A DNA stretch of 64,000 bases from CAKZNE01 sp040222435 (lineage in GTDB: Bacteria > Bacteroidota > Bacteroidia > Flavobacteriales > Schleiferiaceae). The translations under genes were made by a program, and so were the position numbers. The stretch lies in the NCBI GenBank assembly GCA_965212245.1, contig OZ243107.1, forward strand, positions 744,001 through 808,000, written 5' to 3'. Each line of letters starts with the position of its first letter. The stretch's first letter is position 1. The notes under the pieces were generated by a model that searched no databases, was not told the DNA's origin, and saw only the letters and a list, made by a program, of their open reading frames with translations. Shown here in pieces: positions 25,861 through 36,147 of this stretch.

Positions 25861-27543
25861 ATGAAAAAAACACTATTTGTTCTTATTTGCTGCTCTGTTT
25901 TTTTTCTGAATACCAAGCGTGCTAACGCCCAGTTTACAGACTCAATGGAGGTAAACACCCTTAAAACAATCCTCGCTGCTGATGGTGGTATCCTGGGAGT
26001 GCAGGTTCGAGACTCCGGAATGTATAAGAATTTAATATATGCTCAAAGCCTTTGGATGGGAGGGTTTGATACAAACGATACGTTGCACGTTTCCGCCATA
26101 ACCTTTCGAAGCGGCATGCCCGGCTTTCGGCCCGGCCCCATTTCCAATGACCCTAATGCCCATATAACATATAACAATGTGTATCACATTAGTCTCCAAA
26201 CTATCTCTGATTTTGTAAACGGAAACACTTCCGGCATACCGGCCGAAATTGCTAACTGGCCTGCTCACGGTAATACAGCCATGGGAGAAGCGGTCAACCT
26301 TGCCCCTTTTGTGGATATCAACAATGATGGTAATTACGATCCCTCCCAGGGTGATTATCCGGATATTAAAGGTGATGAGGCCCTTTTTGCTATCTCAAAT
26401 GACAAGAATGGGCGTGGTGTTGATGGAATGGGTGTTGAAATTCACACTATGGCCTATGCTTATAATACCGGGGGACCGGAGGATAGCATTGTGTACCTGG
26501 ATTATAAAATCTTCAACCGTTCTAATGAGGGTTACAGCGATGTATATATTTCCTCATTTGTTGATTTTGACCTGGGTAACTCTATAGACGACCTTCCCGG
26601 AACCAATGTGAGCGCAGACGCTGTTTTTTGCTATAATGGAGATGATAATGACAATGGACCAGACGGGTTCGGGGCACAACCCGCTTCATGCGGTTTACGC
26701 ATTTTAAAAGGCCCTCCGGCTGACCTCTTTGATGGAATGGATAATGATAAGGATGGCTGTGTGGACGGTGTTCTTCTGAATGGTATTTGCCAACCTGAAA
26801 ATACTGCATCCGGTATTCGTGAGTACTATAAAATGTCGTCTAGCATGGCTTACTATCACACCAACTCCGGAGCCTCAATTAACATCAAAGACCCTAGAGA
26901 TCCTATTCACTATTACAACTACATGCGCAGCCTTTGGAAGAATGGTAATAACCTGGTACTTGAAAATCCTTCTGGCTTCGGAAATACCGCCAATGGTGAT
27001 GGCTATACCCCTGATGGTTCTGGAACCAAAACCAATTATATCTTTCCGGGAAATAGCTATGATACCACCGGCACATATAGCCCGCCCTTACCAAATAATT
27101 GGTTTGCCTCACCCTCTAATAGTGCCGATCACCGCGCCCTGGCCAACATGGGACCCTTCAGCCTTTCCCCCGGACAATCATTTGATATCAATATGGCCAT
27201 CGTATGGAGCCGCGATAGTTCGGCCAGTGCCGGTTATACCAATTTAAACCATGGGCTGACCAAGCTGAACAGGGAACAGCCGGTGCGCAATGTAAACATC
27301 CGTAACTTCAATCCCAGCCATAAATACCAGCTCTATTTTGATGTAAGGCTACAAAATTGGGTGCTTCACAACCAGTCTGATAGAAACTTTAATTTTAAAC
27401 TGGTGAGTATAGATGGTAAGCTTATTTCAAATTTAAAGCTTGAAGGCCATAGTTACCTTCAGATAGATAAAACCCTGCTTTCAAAAGGGGTTTATCTGCT
27501 TATTAATAAAGAGAATGGACTTGCCCGTAAAATCATGTATTAA
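25861..27543 (+). CDS. Secreted protein with T9SS sorting tail
   Basis: A 560-residue extracellular protein with signal peptide ending ANAQFTDS. It contains Asp-rich, calcium-binding-like loops (DINNDGNYDPSQGDYPD, DNDKDGCVDG) of the thrombospondin type-3 or EF-hand kind. The C-terminal 75 residues (YFDVRLQNWVLHNQ to ARKIMY) resemble a type A T9SS sorting domain. Family members are frequent in gliding Bacteroidota and their role is unknown; surface adhesion is an inference. It is a single gene, with the next gene 97 bases on. Confidence 0.8.
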   Translation: MKKTLFVLICCSVFFLNTKRANAQFTDSMEVNTLKTILAADGGILGVQVRDSGMYKNLIYAQSLWMGGFDTNDTLHVSAITFRSGMPGFRPGPISNDPNAHITYNNVYHISLQTISDFVNGNTSGIPAEIANWPAHGNTAMGEAVNLAPFVDINNDGNYDPSQGDYPDIKGDEALFAISNDKNGRGVDGMGVEIHTMAYAYNTGGPEDSIVYLDYKIFNRSNEGYSDVYISSFVDFDLGNSIDDLPGTNVSADAVFCYNGDDNDNGPDGFGAQPASCGLRILKGPPADLFDGMDNDKDGCVDGVLLNGICQPENTASGIREYYKMSSSMAYYHTNSGASINIKDPRDPIHYYNYMRSLWKNGNNLVLENPSGFGNTANGDGYTPDGSGTKTNYIFPGNSYDTTGTYSPPLPNNWFASPSNSADHRALANMGPFSLSPGQSFDINMAIVWSRDSSASAGYTNLNHGLTKLNREQPVRNVNIRNFNPSHKYQLYFDVRLQNWVLHNQSDRNFNFKLVSIDGKLISNLKLEGHSYLQIDKTLLSKGVYLLINKENGLARKIMY

Positions 27544-27587
27544 GGCTTACCCATAACTCCTAAACATTGATCCCTGAGATTTGTCAT

Positions 27588-27618
27588 GTTTTAAGACGTT
27601 GAAGAATGTCTAAATTTG
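27588..27618 (+). promoter_or_regulatory. Candidate promoter of hmgA
   Basis: TAAATTTG at 27611-27618 is a perfect -7 match, 22 bases before the hmgA ATG. The expected -33 region reads GTTTTAAG, a weak match. Confidence 0.45.
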
Positions 27619-27640
27619 ACAATCTCAAAAGACAGATCAT

Positions 27641-28798
27641 ATGCCCTTTTATCACACACTTGGTAAGATCCCCCATAAAAGGCACACCACTTTTAAAAAA
27701 CCGGATGGTGGCTATTACTATGAACAGCTTTTTGGCACGGAAGGCTTTAGCGGTATGGCGTCATTGCTGTACCACGTACACCGCCCTACTCAGGTAAAAG
27801 CCATACTGGAGGCTAAAGACGTAAGCCCTAAAGTTGTTGAGGCACGCAATATTACCAGTCGTATGTTACAGGGCTGGAATGTGAAGCCTGCCAGGGATTA
27901 CCTGAAGTCTCGGGTTCCAGTACTGGTAAACAGTGACCTCCATATTTCACTGGCCGCCCCGCAAGAATCGTTAAAGGATTACTTTTATAAGAATGCCGAT
28001 GCCGATGAAATGATATTTGTACATCGTGGCAGCGGAAAGCTGCGCACTTTTTTAGGGACTATCCCTTTTGGATATGGCGATTACCTCGTAATTCCCAGGG
28101 GTATGATCTACCAGTTAGAGTTTGATACGGAAGATAACCGCCTGTTTATTGTAGATTCTTTTTCACCCATATATACACCAAAGCGCTACCGCAATCATTT
28201 TGGGCAATTATTGGAACATTCCCCCTTCTGTGAGCGTGATCTGCGTACTCCGCAGGATTTGGAAACACACGATGAAAAAGGTGATTTTCATATCAAGATC
28301 CGTAAGGAGGGCATGCTGCATGAGCTGGTATATGCTACCCACCCGTTTGATGTAGTGGGCTGGGATGGTTATAACTTCCCCTACGCTTTCAATATCAGGG
28401 ATTTTGAACCTATTACCGGCCGTGTACATCAGCCACCACCCGTACATCAAACTTTTGAAGCGCATAATTTTGTAGTATGCTCCTTCTGCCCCAGGCTTTA
28501 TGATTACCATCCCGAAGCGGTGCCTGCACCATACAATCACAGCAATATTGACAGTGATGAAGTGCTCTATTATGTTGATGGTGATTTTATGAGTCGTAAC
28601 CACGTAGATAAAGGCTTCATAAGCCTGCATCCGGCTGGCATTCCCCACGGCCCGCACCCTGGTGCCATGGAACGCTCAATAGGACAAACACAAACTGAAG
28701 AGCTGGCGGTAATGGTAGATACATTCAGGCCATTGCGGCTTACACAAGCTGCCCTGGATATTGATGATGGTAATTACTGGAAAAGCTGGGTAGAGTAA
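27641..28798 (+). CDS. hmgA: Homogentisate 1,2-dioxygenase
   Basis: A 385-residue cupin dioxygenase that opens the ring of homogentisate to maleylacetoacetate, the central step of tyrosine and phenylalanine degradation. Characteristic segments are DADEMIFVHRGSGKLRTFLG and GDYLVIPRGMIYQL in the N-terminal cupin. The C-terminal cupin has PAPYNHSNIDSDEVLYYVDG (first His and Glu iron ligands) and HPAGIPHGPHPG (second His). Length is slightly shorter than the 430-residue human type, normal for bacterial forms. The companion Hpd gene lies 1.1 kb to the right, beyond one convergent gene, so the pathway genes are clustered but not in one operon. Confidence 0.95.
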   Translation: MPFYHTLGKIPHKRHTTFKKPDGGYYYEQLFGTEGFSGMASLLYHVHRPTQVKAILEAKDVSPKVVEARNITSRMLQGWNVKPARDYLKSRVPVLVNSDLHISLAAPQESLKDYFYKNADADEMIFVHRGSGKLRTFLGTIPFGYGDYLVIPRGMIYQLEFDTEDNRLFIVDSFSPIYTPKRYRNHFGQLLEHSPFCERDLRTPQDLETHDEKGDFHIKIRKEGMLHELVYATHPFDVVGWDGYNFPYAFNIRDFEPITGRVHQPPPVHQTFEAHNFVVCSFCPRLYDYHPEAVPAPYNHSNIDSDEVLYYVDGDFMSRNHVDKGFISLHPAGIPHGPHPGAMERSIGQTQTEELAVMVDTFRPLRLTQAALDIDDGNYWKSWVE

Positions 28799-29776
28799 TC
28801 AAAGGAAACCGTTTTCCTTCATCCACTCATCATTGTACAGTTTGCTCAGGTAGCTGATGCCATGATCCGGTAGCAGTGCCACCACATGGTCATTTGGTTT
28901 GAAACGATCACGGAACTGGTACACCCCTTCCAAAACTGCTCCTCCAGAAGGCCCGGGTAATATGGATTCGGTACGTGCCAGCTCACGGGCTCTTAATAAA
29001 CTGGGCTTATCATCTACTTGCACAAATTCATCAATCAGGTCAAAACGCACCGTAGAAGGAATTATATTTTTACCCACTCCTTCAAGGTGATAAGGTCTGA
29101 TCTCGTTTTCATCTAAAACGCCCTCACGGGCAAACTTAGTGAGCACCGAACCTATTGCATCTACGCCAAAGATCTTAACACCCGGGTTCTGTTCTTTGAG
29201 ATATTGAGCCGTTCCGGAAATGGTACCACCCGTACCCACACAACCTACATAATGTGTAAGTCTGCCTTCCATTTGTTTCCATATCTCCGGCCCTGTAGAA
29301 CTATAATGTGCTTCTATATTAGCGGTGTTGTAATACTGGTTAATGTACACTGAGTTTGGTATTTCCCTATGTAAGGCCTTAGCCCTGGAGTAATAAGATT
29401 CCGGATCATCGGCCTTAGCATCCTTAGGACAAACCACCACCTCAGCTCCATACGCCTCAAGCACTGCCTTTTTTTCAAAAGATATTTTAGTGGTGGTGCA
29501 TAAAATACATCTATACCCCTTTAAAGCAGCCACCATAGCCAGGCTGCGGCCGGTATTTCCCGATGTAGACTCAATGATGGTTCCACCCGGCTGCAGGCCT
29601 CCCTCCTTTGCTGCTTTTTCAAGGGTGTAAAGGGCAATGCGATCCTTGGCAGAATGCCCCGGGTTTGCGGCCTCCAGTTTAGCCCATATATGGGTATTCA
29701 ATTCCTTTGACAAAGCCTGCAAACGAACCAGGGGAGTATTCCCCACCGTTTCTAAAATGTTGTTAAAACCAATCAC
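28799..29776 (-). CDS. PLP-dependent cysteine synthase / cystathionine beta-synthase family
   Basis: A 325-residue type II PLP enzyme. The GTG at 29776 is preferred because the longer frame begins with TTG and an unconserved leader. Seen motifs: NPGHSAKDRIA with the Schiff-base Lys, the STSGNTGRSLAM loop that binds the substrate carboxylate, and GTGGTISG which binds the PLP phosphate. The sequence is of the cysteine synthase type (O-acetylserine sulfhydrylase or cystathionine beta-synthase catalytic core) and lacks a CBS or haem domain. Its stop abuts the convergent hmgA stop with no gap. Exact substrate not determinable from sequence. Confidence 0.85.
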   Translation of the reverse strand: MIGFNNILETVGNTPLVRLQALSKELNTHIWAKLEAANPGHSAKDRIALYTLEKAAKEGGLQPGGTIIESTSGNTGRSLAMVAALKGYRCILCTTTKISFEKKAVLEAYGAEVVVCPKDAKADDPESYYSRAKALHREIPNSVYINQYYNTANIEAHYSSTGPEIWKQMEGRLTHYVGCVGTGGTISGTAQYLKEQNPGVKIFGVDAIGSVLTKFAREGVLDENEIRPYHLEGVGKNIIPSTVRFDLIDEFVQVDDKPSLLRARELARTESILPGPSGGAVLEGVYQFRDRFKPNDHVVALLPDHGISYLSKLYNDEWMKENGFL

Positions 29777-29870
29777 CTTTATGAATACTTCCTTATATGG
29801 CAGGCAAAAGTACAAGCCTCCTTATAAAAACCTAATGAGTTTCAAAGGGTTTACCTCATAATCATAAACC

Positions 29871-29897
29871 TTTAGCCCTAAACATTTTTTACCTTTG
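29871..29897 (+). promoter_or_regulatory. Candidate promoter of hpd
   Basis: TACCTTTG at 29890-29897 matches TAnnTTTG and lies 18 bases before the hpd ATG. TTTA at 29871 could be a degenerate -33 at 15-16 bases. Confidence 0.5.
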
Positions 29898-29915
29898 CCT
29901 TAAAGTAATACAACA

Positions 29916-31061
29916 ATGGATACAACTTTTGATACTTCCTCCCTCAAACTAAAAAAGGAATACCCGGATGCAGAAGACTTTCTTCCGCTGAATGGTACGG
30001 ACTACATAGAATTATATGTGGCCAACGCCAAACAGGCTGCCCATTTTTATAAAACCGCTTTTGGCTTTCAATCCGTGGCCTATGCCGGTTTAGAAACCGG
30101 AATGAAAGACCGTGTGTCTTATGTAGTTCAACAGGATAAAATCCGCCTGGTACTTACCTCACCCCTTACTAAAGACGGCCCCATTAACGATCACATCAAT
30201 AAACATGGTGATGGTGTAAAGAATGTGGCCCTATGGGTAGATGACGCCTCTAAAAGCTGGGAAGAAACCACCAGGCGTGGTGCGCAGTCTGCTTTTGAGC
30301 CTAAAACTATTGAAGATGAAAATGGCAAGGCCGTCCTTTCGGCTATTCGTACCTATGGAGAGACCAATCACATTTTTGTAGAGCGCACGAATTACAATGG
30401 ACCATTCCTGCCCGGTTTTAAAACCTGGGAATGTGACTATAATCCTGAACCGGTGGGCTTGAAATATATTGACCACATGGTAGGAAATGTGGGTTGGAAT
30501 GAAATGAATAAGTGGGTGGAGTTTTACGCTAAAGTAATGGGTTTTGCACAGCTCGTTTCTTTTGATGACAAAGATATCTCTACGGATTATACCGCCCTGA
30601 TGAGTAAGGTGATGACGAACGGTAATGGCCGTGTTAAATTCCCGATCAACGAGCCCGCTGAAGGAAAGAAAAAATCACAGATAGAAGAATATATAGACTT
30701 TTATAATGGAGCTGGTGTGCAGCACATTGCCGTAGCCACAGATAACATCATTGAAACGGTAACCCAGATGCGCGACCGTGGAGTGGAATTTTTACGCGTA
30801 CCTGCCATTTATTACGATGACGTACTAGACCGTGTTGGGGAGATCGATGAGGATCTTGAACCTCTAAAGGAACATGGTATTCTTATTGACCGCGATGACG
30901 AAGGCTACCTGCTGCAGCTTTTCACCAAGCCGGTTGGGGATCGTCCCACACTATTCTTTGAGATCATCCAGCGTAAAGGGGCCCGCTCCTTTGGTAAAGG
31001 AAACTTTAAAGCTTTGTTTGAAGCTATAGAAAGAGAACAGGAATTACGGGGTACCTTGTAG
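29916..31061 (+). CDS. hpd: 4-hydroxyphenylpyruvate dioxygenase
   Basis: A 381-residue Fe(II) dioxygenase that converts 4-hydroxyphenylpyruvate, the transamination product of tyrosine, to homogentisate, the substrate of HmgA next door. Two VOC-type domains are evident: residues about 25-155 (TDYIELYVANAKQAAHFY) and 180-360. Iron ligands are visible as His in YIDHMVGNVGW, His in GVQHIAVATDN and Glu in LFFEIIQRKGARSFG, which also includes the C-terminal gating segment. The length is typical. A Rho-independent terminator follows 23 bases after the stop. Confidence 0.95.
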   Translation: MDTTFDTSSLKLKKEYPDAEDFLPLNGTDYIELYVANAKQAAHFYKTAFGFQSVAYAGLETGMKDRVSYVVQQDKIRLVLTSPLTKDGPINDHINKHGDGVKNVALWVDDASKSWEETTRRGAQSAFEPKTIEDENGKAVLSAIRTYGETNHIFVERTNYNGPFLPGFKTWECDYNPEPVGLKYIDHMVGNVGWNEMNKWVEFYAKVMGFAQLVSFDDKDISTDYTALMSKVMTNGNGRVKFPINEPAEGKKKSQIEEYIDFYNGAGVQHIAVATDNIIETVTQMRDRGVEFLRVPAIYYDDVLDRVGEIDEDLEPLKEHGILIDRDDEGYLLQLFTKPVGDRPTLFFEIIQRKGARSFGKGNFKALFEAIEREQELRGTL

Positions 31062-31083
31062 ATTCTTCTCTTCATTCCTATTA

Positions 31084-31121
31084 AAAAAGCCGCTTGCTTA
31101 GGCAAGCGGCTTTTTCTTTTT
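31084..31121 (+). terminator. Terminator after hpd
   Basis: AAAGCCGCTTGC / GCAAGCGGCTTT stem with a four-base loop TTAG, then TTCTTTTTT. Confidence 0.9.
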
Positions 31122-31179
31122 TGCGGCCAACCTTAAATGACCGTTTCAGTGTCAATAAAGAAAAAGTATTTTAGCAACT

Positions 31180-33660
31180 ATGAAGTTAAAACTGTTCTTC
31201 TTACTGCTCTTTTTAAGCAATGGCGTTATGTATGCTCAGCCTTATGAGTTACGCGGCAAGGTTGTGGATCAAAAAACACAGGAACCCCTGCCCTTTGTAA
31301 ACATCGTAGCCAATCAGGGTTATACCGGAACCTCTACCGATATTGACGGTCGCTTTTACATTCAATCAGAAAGTCCTATTAAGTCTCTTAACCTCAGCTT
31401 TATGGGTTATGAAAAAAAAGAAGTCACTGTAAATCCTGCCGAAAAATTCCTTACCATTAAGCTATTGGAAAGCGCCTCTACACTGGACGAGGTAACTGTT
31501 TTTCCCGGTGAAAACCCCGCTCATCGCATCATCAAAAATGCCGAGAAAAACCGGAAACTGAATAACCCGGAAAACATCGAAGCCTTTTCCTATAAAACCT
31601 ACAGCAAATTTGTATTGTCCATCAATACGGATTCTGTAAACCCCAATATTGACACAGTGGTAACTGAGGTGGGTGACACCAGTATAAGCCGCATTGATTC
31701 CTCGGGTTACAACCTTACCCAACTTATGGACAAGCAACACTTGTTCATGATGGAAACCGTAACCAAGCGTGATTTCCTGGCTCCTTCCAGAGACAATGAA
31801 ACCGTACTGGTAAGCCGTACCTCCGGCTTTAAAAACCCGCTTTTTTCCTTAATAGCCACTGAAATACAGTCCTTTTCCTTTTATGAAGACTATATTGAAA
31901 TTACCGGTAATGAATACCTGAACCCTATAACGCCAGGCAGCACTTCGCGTTATTTCTTTATTATTGAAGACACTACCTACAACAGTGTGTCAGATACTGT
32001 GTATGTGATCTCTTTCCGTCCGAAGCCCAATTACGGTTTTCAGCCACTACAAGGCCAGATCTCTATCAATACGTCTGACTGGGCTATCCAAAACGTAATT
32101 GCCAAGCCTTATGAAGATGGTGGTATTGAGGTGGAAATTGAGCAATTGTATAAACGTTATGGTGATCACACCTGGTTTCCCACACAGCTGAATGCTCATA
32201 TCAGAATGAACAACCTCTCTTTTAATGATGCCAAGCCCTATGGAAAGCTTCGCACCTATCTTAAGGACATTGACCTGAACCCGGAATTAAAACGGAAAGA
32301 CATTAGCCGGGCCGACCTTACCATTACCGAGCAGGCCTCAGATAGCAGCCGGGCCGAAGAACTTCTCCAGATTTTCAGGATTGACACCCTGGACCGCAGG
32401 GAGCGGGAAACCTACCGGGTGGTGGACTCCATAGGAAAAGCGGAGAACCTGGACCGGAACCTCAAGATCATGGCCGCCATCTTCAGCGGACGTATTCCTG
32501 TTTATTTTGCTGATCTGGAACTGGATAAGATCATTGGGTATAATGTATACGAAGGTTTTAAGCTGGGGCTTGGAGCCCATACCAATTCCCGTTTATCCGA
32601 TTGGTTTAAGGTTGGCGGATATTTCAGGTATGGTACCCGTGATAGTGACTGGAAGTACGGATGGGATTCTGAGTTCAGTTTGCATAAACACAGCAACCTG
32701 GCTTTAAGCTTCGGTTATCAGCAGGACATTTTTGAGTCGGGCGGAGTTAATTTTTTACAACAACCCAAAAGCGGACTACTGGCTGATAATTACCGCATTA
32801 TTTACATCACCCAGTTTGATGAAACCACCCGCTACTTTACCAGCCTCACCTATGACCCTCTTCCGAAACTACATGGCGAAATACGCTTTCAGCGCGAAAA
32901 CCGCCTTACCCTTGGAGATTACTATTTTCTTAAAGAGAATGAAGGTAGCACCAACTGGAAAAACGGTTTTAACTATAGTGAGGTGATTACTTCATTCCGC
33001 TACTCACCCAATGAAAAGTTTATTGAAGGACCAGGGTTTGGCAAACTTACCTTTGATATAAAATATCCTCTTGTATACCTGCAGTATACCCGTGGCCTGG
33101 ATAATACCTTTGGTTCCGATTTTTCATATGACAAGCTGGACGCCCGCTTTGAATATGCTTACAAAACCGTACGGGTGGGGACATTTAGTATGGCTCTGCA
33201 GGGCGGTATGGTACTTTCTGATGTACCCTACTCCAAACTATATGTAGGCACCTCAAACCTTACTAATGAAGGTAACTCTTTAGACAGGTTACTGAACCTT
33301 GCCGACCGGAATAGTTTTGAAACCATGTACTTCAATGAATTCCTGTCAGACAGATATGTTCAGGTTTTCCTGCGCCAGGATTTTAAATCCCTGCTTTTCA
33401 GACGAAAAAATTTCGCGCCACACATAGAGGTCGTTACCCGCGCCATATGGGGTAGTCTTGAACGCCCCGAACTTCATCAGGGTCTTGCTTTTAAAACTCT
33501 GGAAAAAGGATACTATGAATCCGGCCTGGAACTGAACAAACTTTATGTGGTTAATTTTATGGGCTTAGGCGCTGGTTTTTACTATCGTTACGGGGCCTAT
33601 GCCGGAAGTAATTTTGTCGATAATATAGCCATCAAGCTTACTTCAAAATTCAGCTTCTAA
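31180..33660 (+). CDS. DUF5686 outer-membrane protein with carboxypeptidase-like regulatory domain
   Basis: An 826-residue envelope protein. The signal peptide ends YAQPYE; residues about 22-105 form a carboxypeptidase-D-like beta-sandwich (ELRGKVVDQKTQEPLPFVNI ... SFMGYEKKEVTV), as found in TonB-linked proteins. The remainder is a DUF5686-type region with long strand-rich repeats ending in SNFVDNIAIKLTSKFSF, where the last Phe is a typical outer-membrane barrel end. There is no plug domain, so it is not a SusC-like transporter. Function unknown; members occur singly across Bacteroidota. No operon partner is evident. Confidence 0.85.
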   Translation: MKLKLFFLLLFLSNGVMYAQPYELRGKVVDQKTQEPLPFVNIVANQGYTGTSTDIDGRFYIQSESPIKSLNLSFMGYEKKEVTVNPAEKFLTIKLLESASTLDEVTVFPGENPAHRIIKNAEKNRKLNNPENIEAFSYKTYSKFVLSINTDSVNPNIDTVVTEVGDTSISRIDSSGYNLTQLMDKQHLFMMETVTKRDFLAPSRDNETVLVSRTSGFKNPLFSLIATEIQSFSFYEDYIEITGNEYLNPITPGSTSRYFFIIEDTTYNSVSDTVYVISFRPKPNYGFQPLQGQISINTSDWAIQNVIAKPYEDGGIEVEIEQLYKRYGDHTWFPTQLNAHIRMNNLSFNDAKPYGKLRTYLKDIDLNPELKRKDISRADLTITEQASDSSRAEELLQIFRIDTLDRRERETYRVVDSIGKAENLDRNLKIMAAIFSGRIPVYFADLELDKIIGYNVYEGFKLGLGAHTNSRLSDWFKVGGYFRYGTRDSDWKYGWDSEFSLHKHSNLALSFGYQQDIFESGGVNFLQQPKSGLLADNYRIIYITQFDETTRYFTSLTYDPLPKLHGEIRFQRENRLTLGDYYFLKENEGSTNWKNGFNYSEVITSFRYSPNEKFIEGPGFGKLTFDIKYPLVYLQYTRGLDNTFGSDFSYDKLDARFEYAYKTVRVGTFSMALQGGMVLSDVPYSKLYVGTSNLTNEGNSLDRLLNLADRNSFETMYFNEFLSDRYVQVFLRQDFKSLLFRRKNFAPHIEVVTRAIWGSLERPELHQGLAFKTLEKGYYESGLELNKLYVVNFMGLGAGFYYRYGAYAGSNFVDNIAIKLTSKFSF

Positions 33661-33750
33661 AGAAATCTGCTTTCGCTTTCAACCCTTTGTGCTAAATGTC
33701 GTTATTTTGAAAGCTCAAATACTACGGGGGTAGAGCACGGCTAAATTTTT

Positions 33751-36147
33751 ATGTTTACATTCATTGCGCGCTTAATTTTAAGAAACAGGATTCTTATCCT
33801 TTCTATTTTGTTTTTGGGCACCATCTTTATGTTGTACCAGGCGCAAAAGATCGAAGTAAGTTTCAATTTTTCGAGACTTCTGCCTACCCATGACACCACC
33901 CAGGTTGATTACGATAATTTTCGCGCCACCTTTGATCAGGTAGGCAATACGGTGGTTCTGGCCGCTGAGGATTATGATGTTTTTGCACCTGAAAACTACC
34001 CTCACTGGCTTAAGCTCCAGGAACGGATAGGAAATATAGAAGGCATAGCCAGTGTATTATCACCCATCAATGCCTTTACCCTTACCCGCAATGACAGCCT
34101 GAAAAAACTGGAGGTGGTACGCTTAAACCCCGGTATTAAAAACCCCAACCTGCAGGCCTTAAAAACTGAGTTTTACGATATGCCCTTTTACCAGGGCCTG
34201 CTTTATAGTGAGGACCGTGAAACACCATTGATGCTGGTTCAGGTAAAACGCAATGCCCTTTATGTAAAACGTATTGTAGACCTTATTGAAGAGATAAAGG
34301 TTGAAGTGGCCCGTTTTGAGGAAGAGAACGGTGTGAAGATGCACGCCAGTGGTTTGCCCTATATCCGCATGGCCAACACCAAAAAGGTATCGAAAGAGAT
34401 ATTCCTTTTTATTGGTCTTTCCCTTACGGTTACTTCACTCCTTTTATTCTTCTTTCTGCGCAGTTTCAAAGCCACTCTTATTTCACTGGTTGTGGTAATA
34501 TTGGGTGTTTGCTGGACCTTCGGCCTTATACCCACCTTTGGTTTTACCATCACCATGCTCAGCTCGCTGGTGCCCTCACTCATTATCGTTATTGGGGTGC
34601 CCAATTGTATTTTTCTCATCAACAAGTATCATAACGAGTACAAAGAACACGGCAACCAGATACTATCTGTGCAACGGGTAATAAGACGCATTGGTGCTGC
34701 TACGCTGATGACCAACACGACTACCGCACTCGGTTTTGCCGCTCTTATTTTAACCGACAGTATTGTATTACGTGAGTTTGGTGTAGTAGCATCCGTCAAC
34801 ATCCTGATGGTGTTTGTAATATCTATTATTGTTATTCCCATTTTTTACAGCTTTTCAAAGCCTCCTAAAAAAAGGCACTACAAACACCTGGAAATGAATT
34901 GGGTAAAAAACTTCATTGATACCCTAACCCACATTGTTACTAATAAGAGACCCTTTGTATACGGCATAGTGTTCCTTCTTTCCATGGCTGCCATTTATGG
35001 CACTACTAAAATGTATGCTACCGGTAACCTTACGGAAGAATATCAAACCAATGACCCACTTTATAAAGACCTTAAATACCTGGAAAAAGAGTTTAAGGGT
35101 GTGGTGCCACTGGAGATTATAATTGATACCAGACGTAAAAACGGAGCACAGAAAAACTCCACCCTCCAAAAGCTGGATGAGCTGCAAACCCGCCTGGCCG
35201 AATTGCCTCACCTGTCCCGGTCCTTATCCATAGCGGATGGCCTTAAATTTGCCAAACAGGCGTATTACCGTGGCGACCCCTCTTTTTACAGTTTACCCAC
35301 CAGCCAGGAACGCAACTTTATACTTTCTTACCTGCCCCGTGCCGAAAATGACATTTCCCTGCTTAACTCCCTGGTGGATTCTGCCGGACAAAAAGTTCGG
35401 GTAACTATGCAGGTGGAAGACCTTGGCCAGGAGGAGAGCGAAGTGCTTCAGGGCAAGATAAGGTCTGTAATTGATGACGTTTTTGAGCCGGAACGCTATG
35501 ATGTGGTGGTAACCGGTGCTTCAATTGTATTCCTGAAAGGGACCGATTACCTCATCAAAAACCTGTTAGTAAGCCTGCTGCTGGCCGTTTTTGTGATTGC
35601 CATCATTATGGCCCTCTTGTTCCGGTCATTTGCCATGGTAATTGTATCCCTGCTTCCCAACCTCTTTCCGCTCCTGATCACAGCCGGAGTAATGGGTTTC
35701 GCAGGTATCCCCCTTAAGCCATCCACCATACTGGTGTTCAGCATTGCCTTTGGTATTTCCGTAGATGACACCATTCACTTCCTGGCCAAATACCGGCAGG
35801 AATTAAGAGCCTCCAACTGGAACATCAATCTTTCGGTATTGGCGGCCATTCGGGAAACAGGCGTAAGTATGCTATACACCTCTATTATCCTTTTCTTTGG
35901 GTTCAGCGTATTCATTGCGTCCAGTTTTGGAGGTACCGTTTCATTGGGGATGTTAGTGTCTATGACACTTATTATTGCCATGCTTAGTAATCTGTTGCTA
36001 TTACCTTCCCTTTTGATGAGCCTGGAAAAACTGGTAACCAATAAGGAATTTAACAAACCGATCATACGTTTGTATAAAGACAATGATGACGAGGAAGAGG
36101 ACGAACCCGAACCTCAGCAAGAGGAACAAAATACTTTACCATCATGA
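33751..36147 (+). CDS. RND superfamily (MMPL/SSD) transporter
   Basis: A 798-residue inner-membrane protein with an N-terminal hydrophobic anchor, a periplasmic domain (residues about 35-215), a bundle of five transmembrane helices with GVPNCIFLINKYHNEY, a second periplasmic domain, and a second bundle with AFGISVDDTIHFLAKYRQEL. The two-fold architecture and the Asp in SVDDTIHF are typical of proton-driven RND/MMPL exporters of lipids or hopanoids. The C-terminus is a very acidic tail (DNDDEEEDEPEPQ). The stop overlaps the ATG of rmlA (ATGA), indicating translational coupling and perhaps export of a sugar-linked lipid. Confidence 0.88.
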   Translation: MFTFIARLILRNRILILSILFLGTIFMLYQAQKIEVSFNFSRLLPTHDTTQVDYDNFRATFDQVGNTVVLAAEDYDVFAPENYPHWLKLQERIGNIEGIASVLSPINAFTLTRNDSLKKLEVVRLNPGIKNPNLQALKTEFYDMPFYQGLLYSEDRETPLMLVQVKRNALYVKRIVDLIEEIKVEVARFEEENGVKMHASGLPYIRMANTKKVSKEIFLFIGLSLTVTSLLLFFFLRSFKATLISLVVVILGVCWTFGLIPTFGFTITMLSSLVPSLIIVIGVPNCIFLINKYHNEYKEHGNQILSVQRVIRRIGAATLMTNTTTALGFAALILTDSIVLREFGVVASVNILMVFVISIIVIPIFYSFSKPPKKRHYKHLEMNWVKNFIDTLTHIVTNKRPFVYGIVFLLSMAAIYGTTKMYATGNLTEEYQTNDPLYKDLKYLEKEFKGVVPLEIIIDTRRKNGAQKNSTLQKLDELQTRLAELPHLSRSLSIADGLKFAKQAYYRGDPSFYSLPTSQERNFILSYLPRAENDISLLNSLVDSAGQKVRVTMQVEDLGQEESEVLQGKIRSVIDDVFEPERYDVVVTGASIVFLKGTDYLIKNLLVSLLLAVFVIAIIMALLFRSFAMVIVSLLPNLFPLLITAGVMGFAGIPLKPSTILVFSIAFGISVDDTIHFLAKYRQELRASNWNINLSVLAAIRETGVSMLYTSIILFFGFSVFIASSFGGTVSLGMLVSMTLIIAMLSNLLLLPSLLMSLEKLVTNKEFNKPIIRLYKDNDDEEEDEPEPQQEEQNTLPS

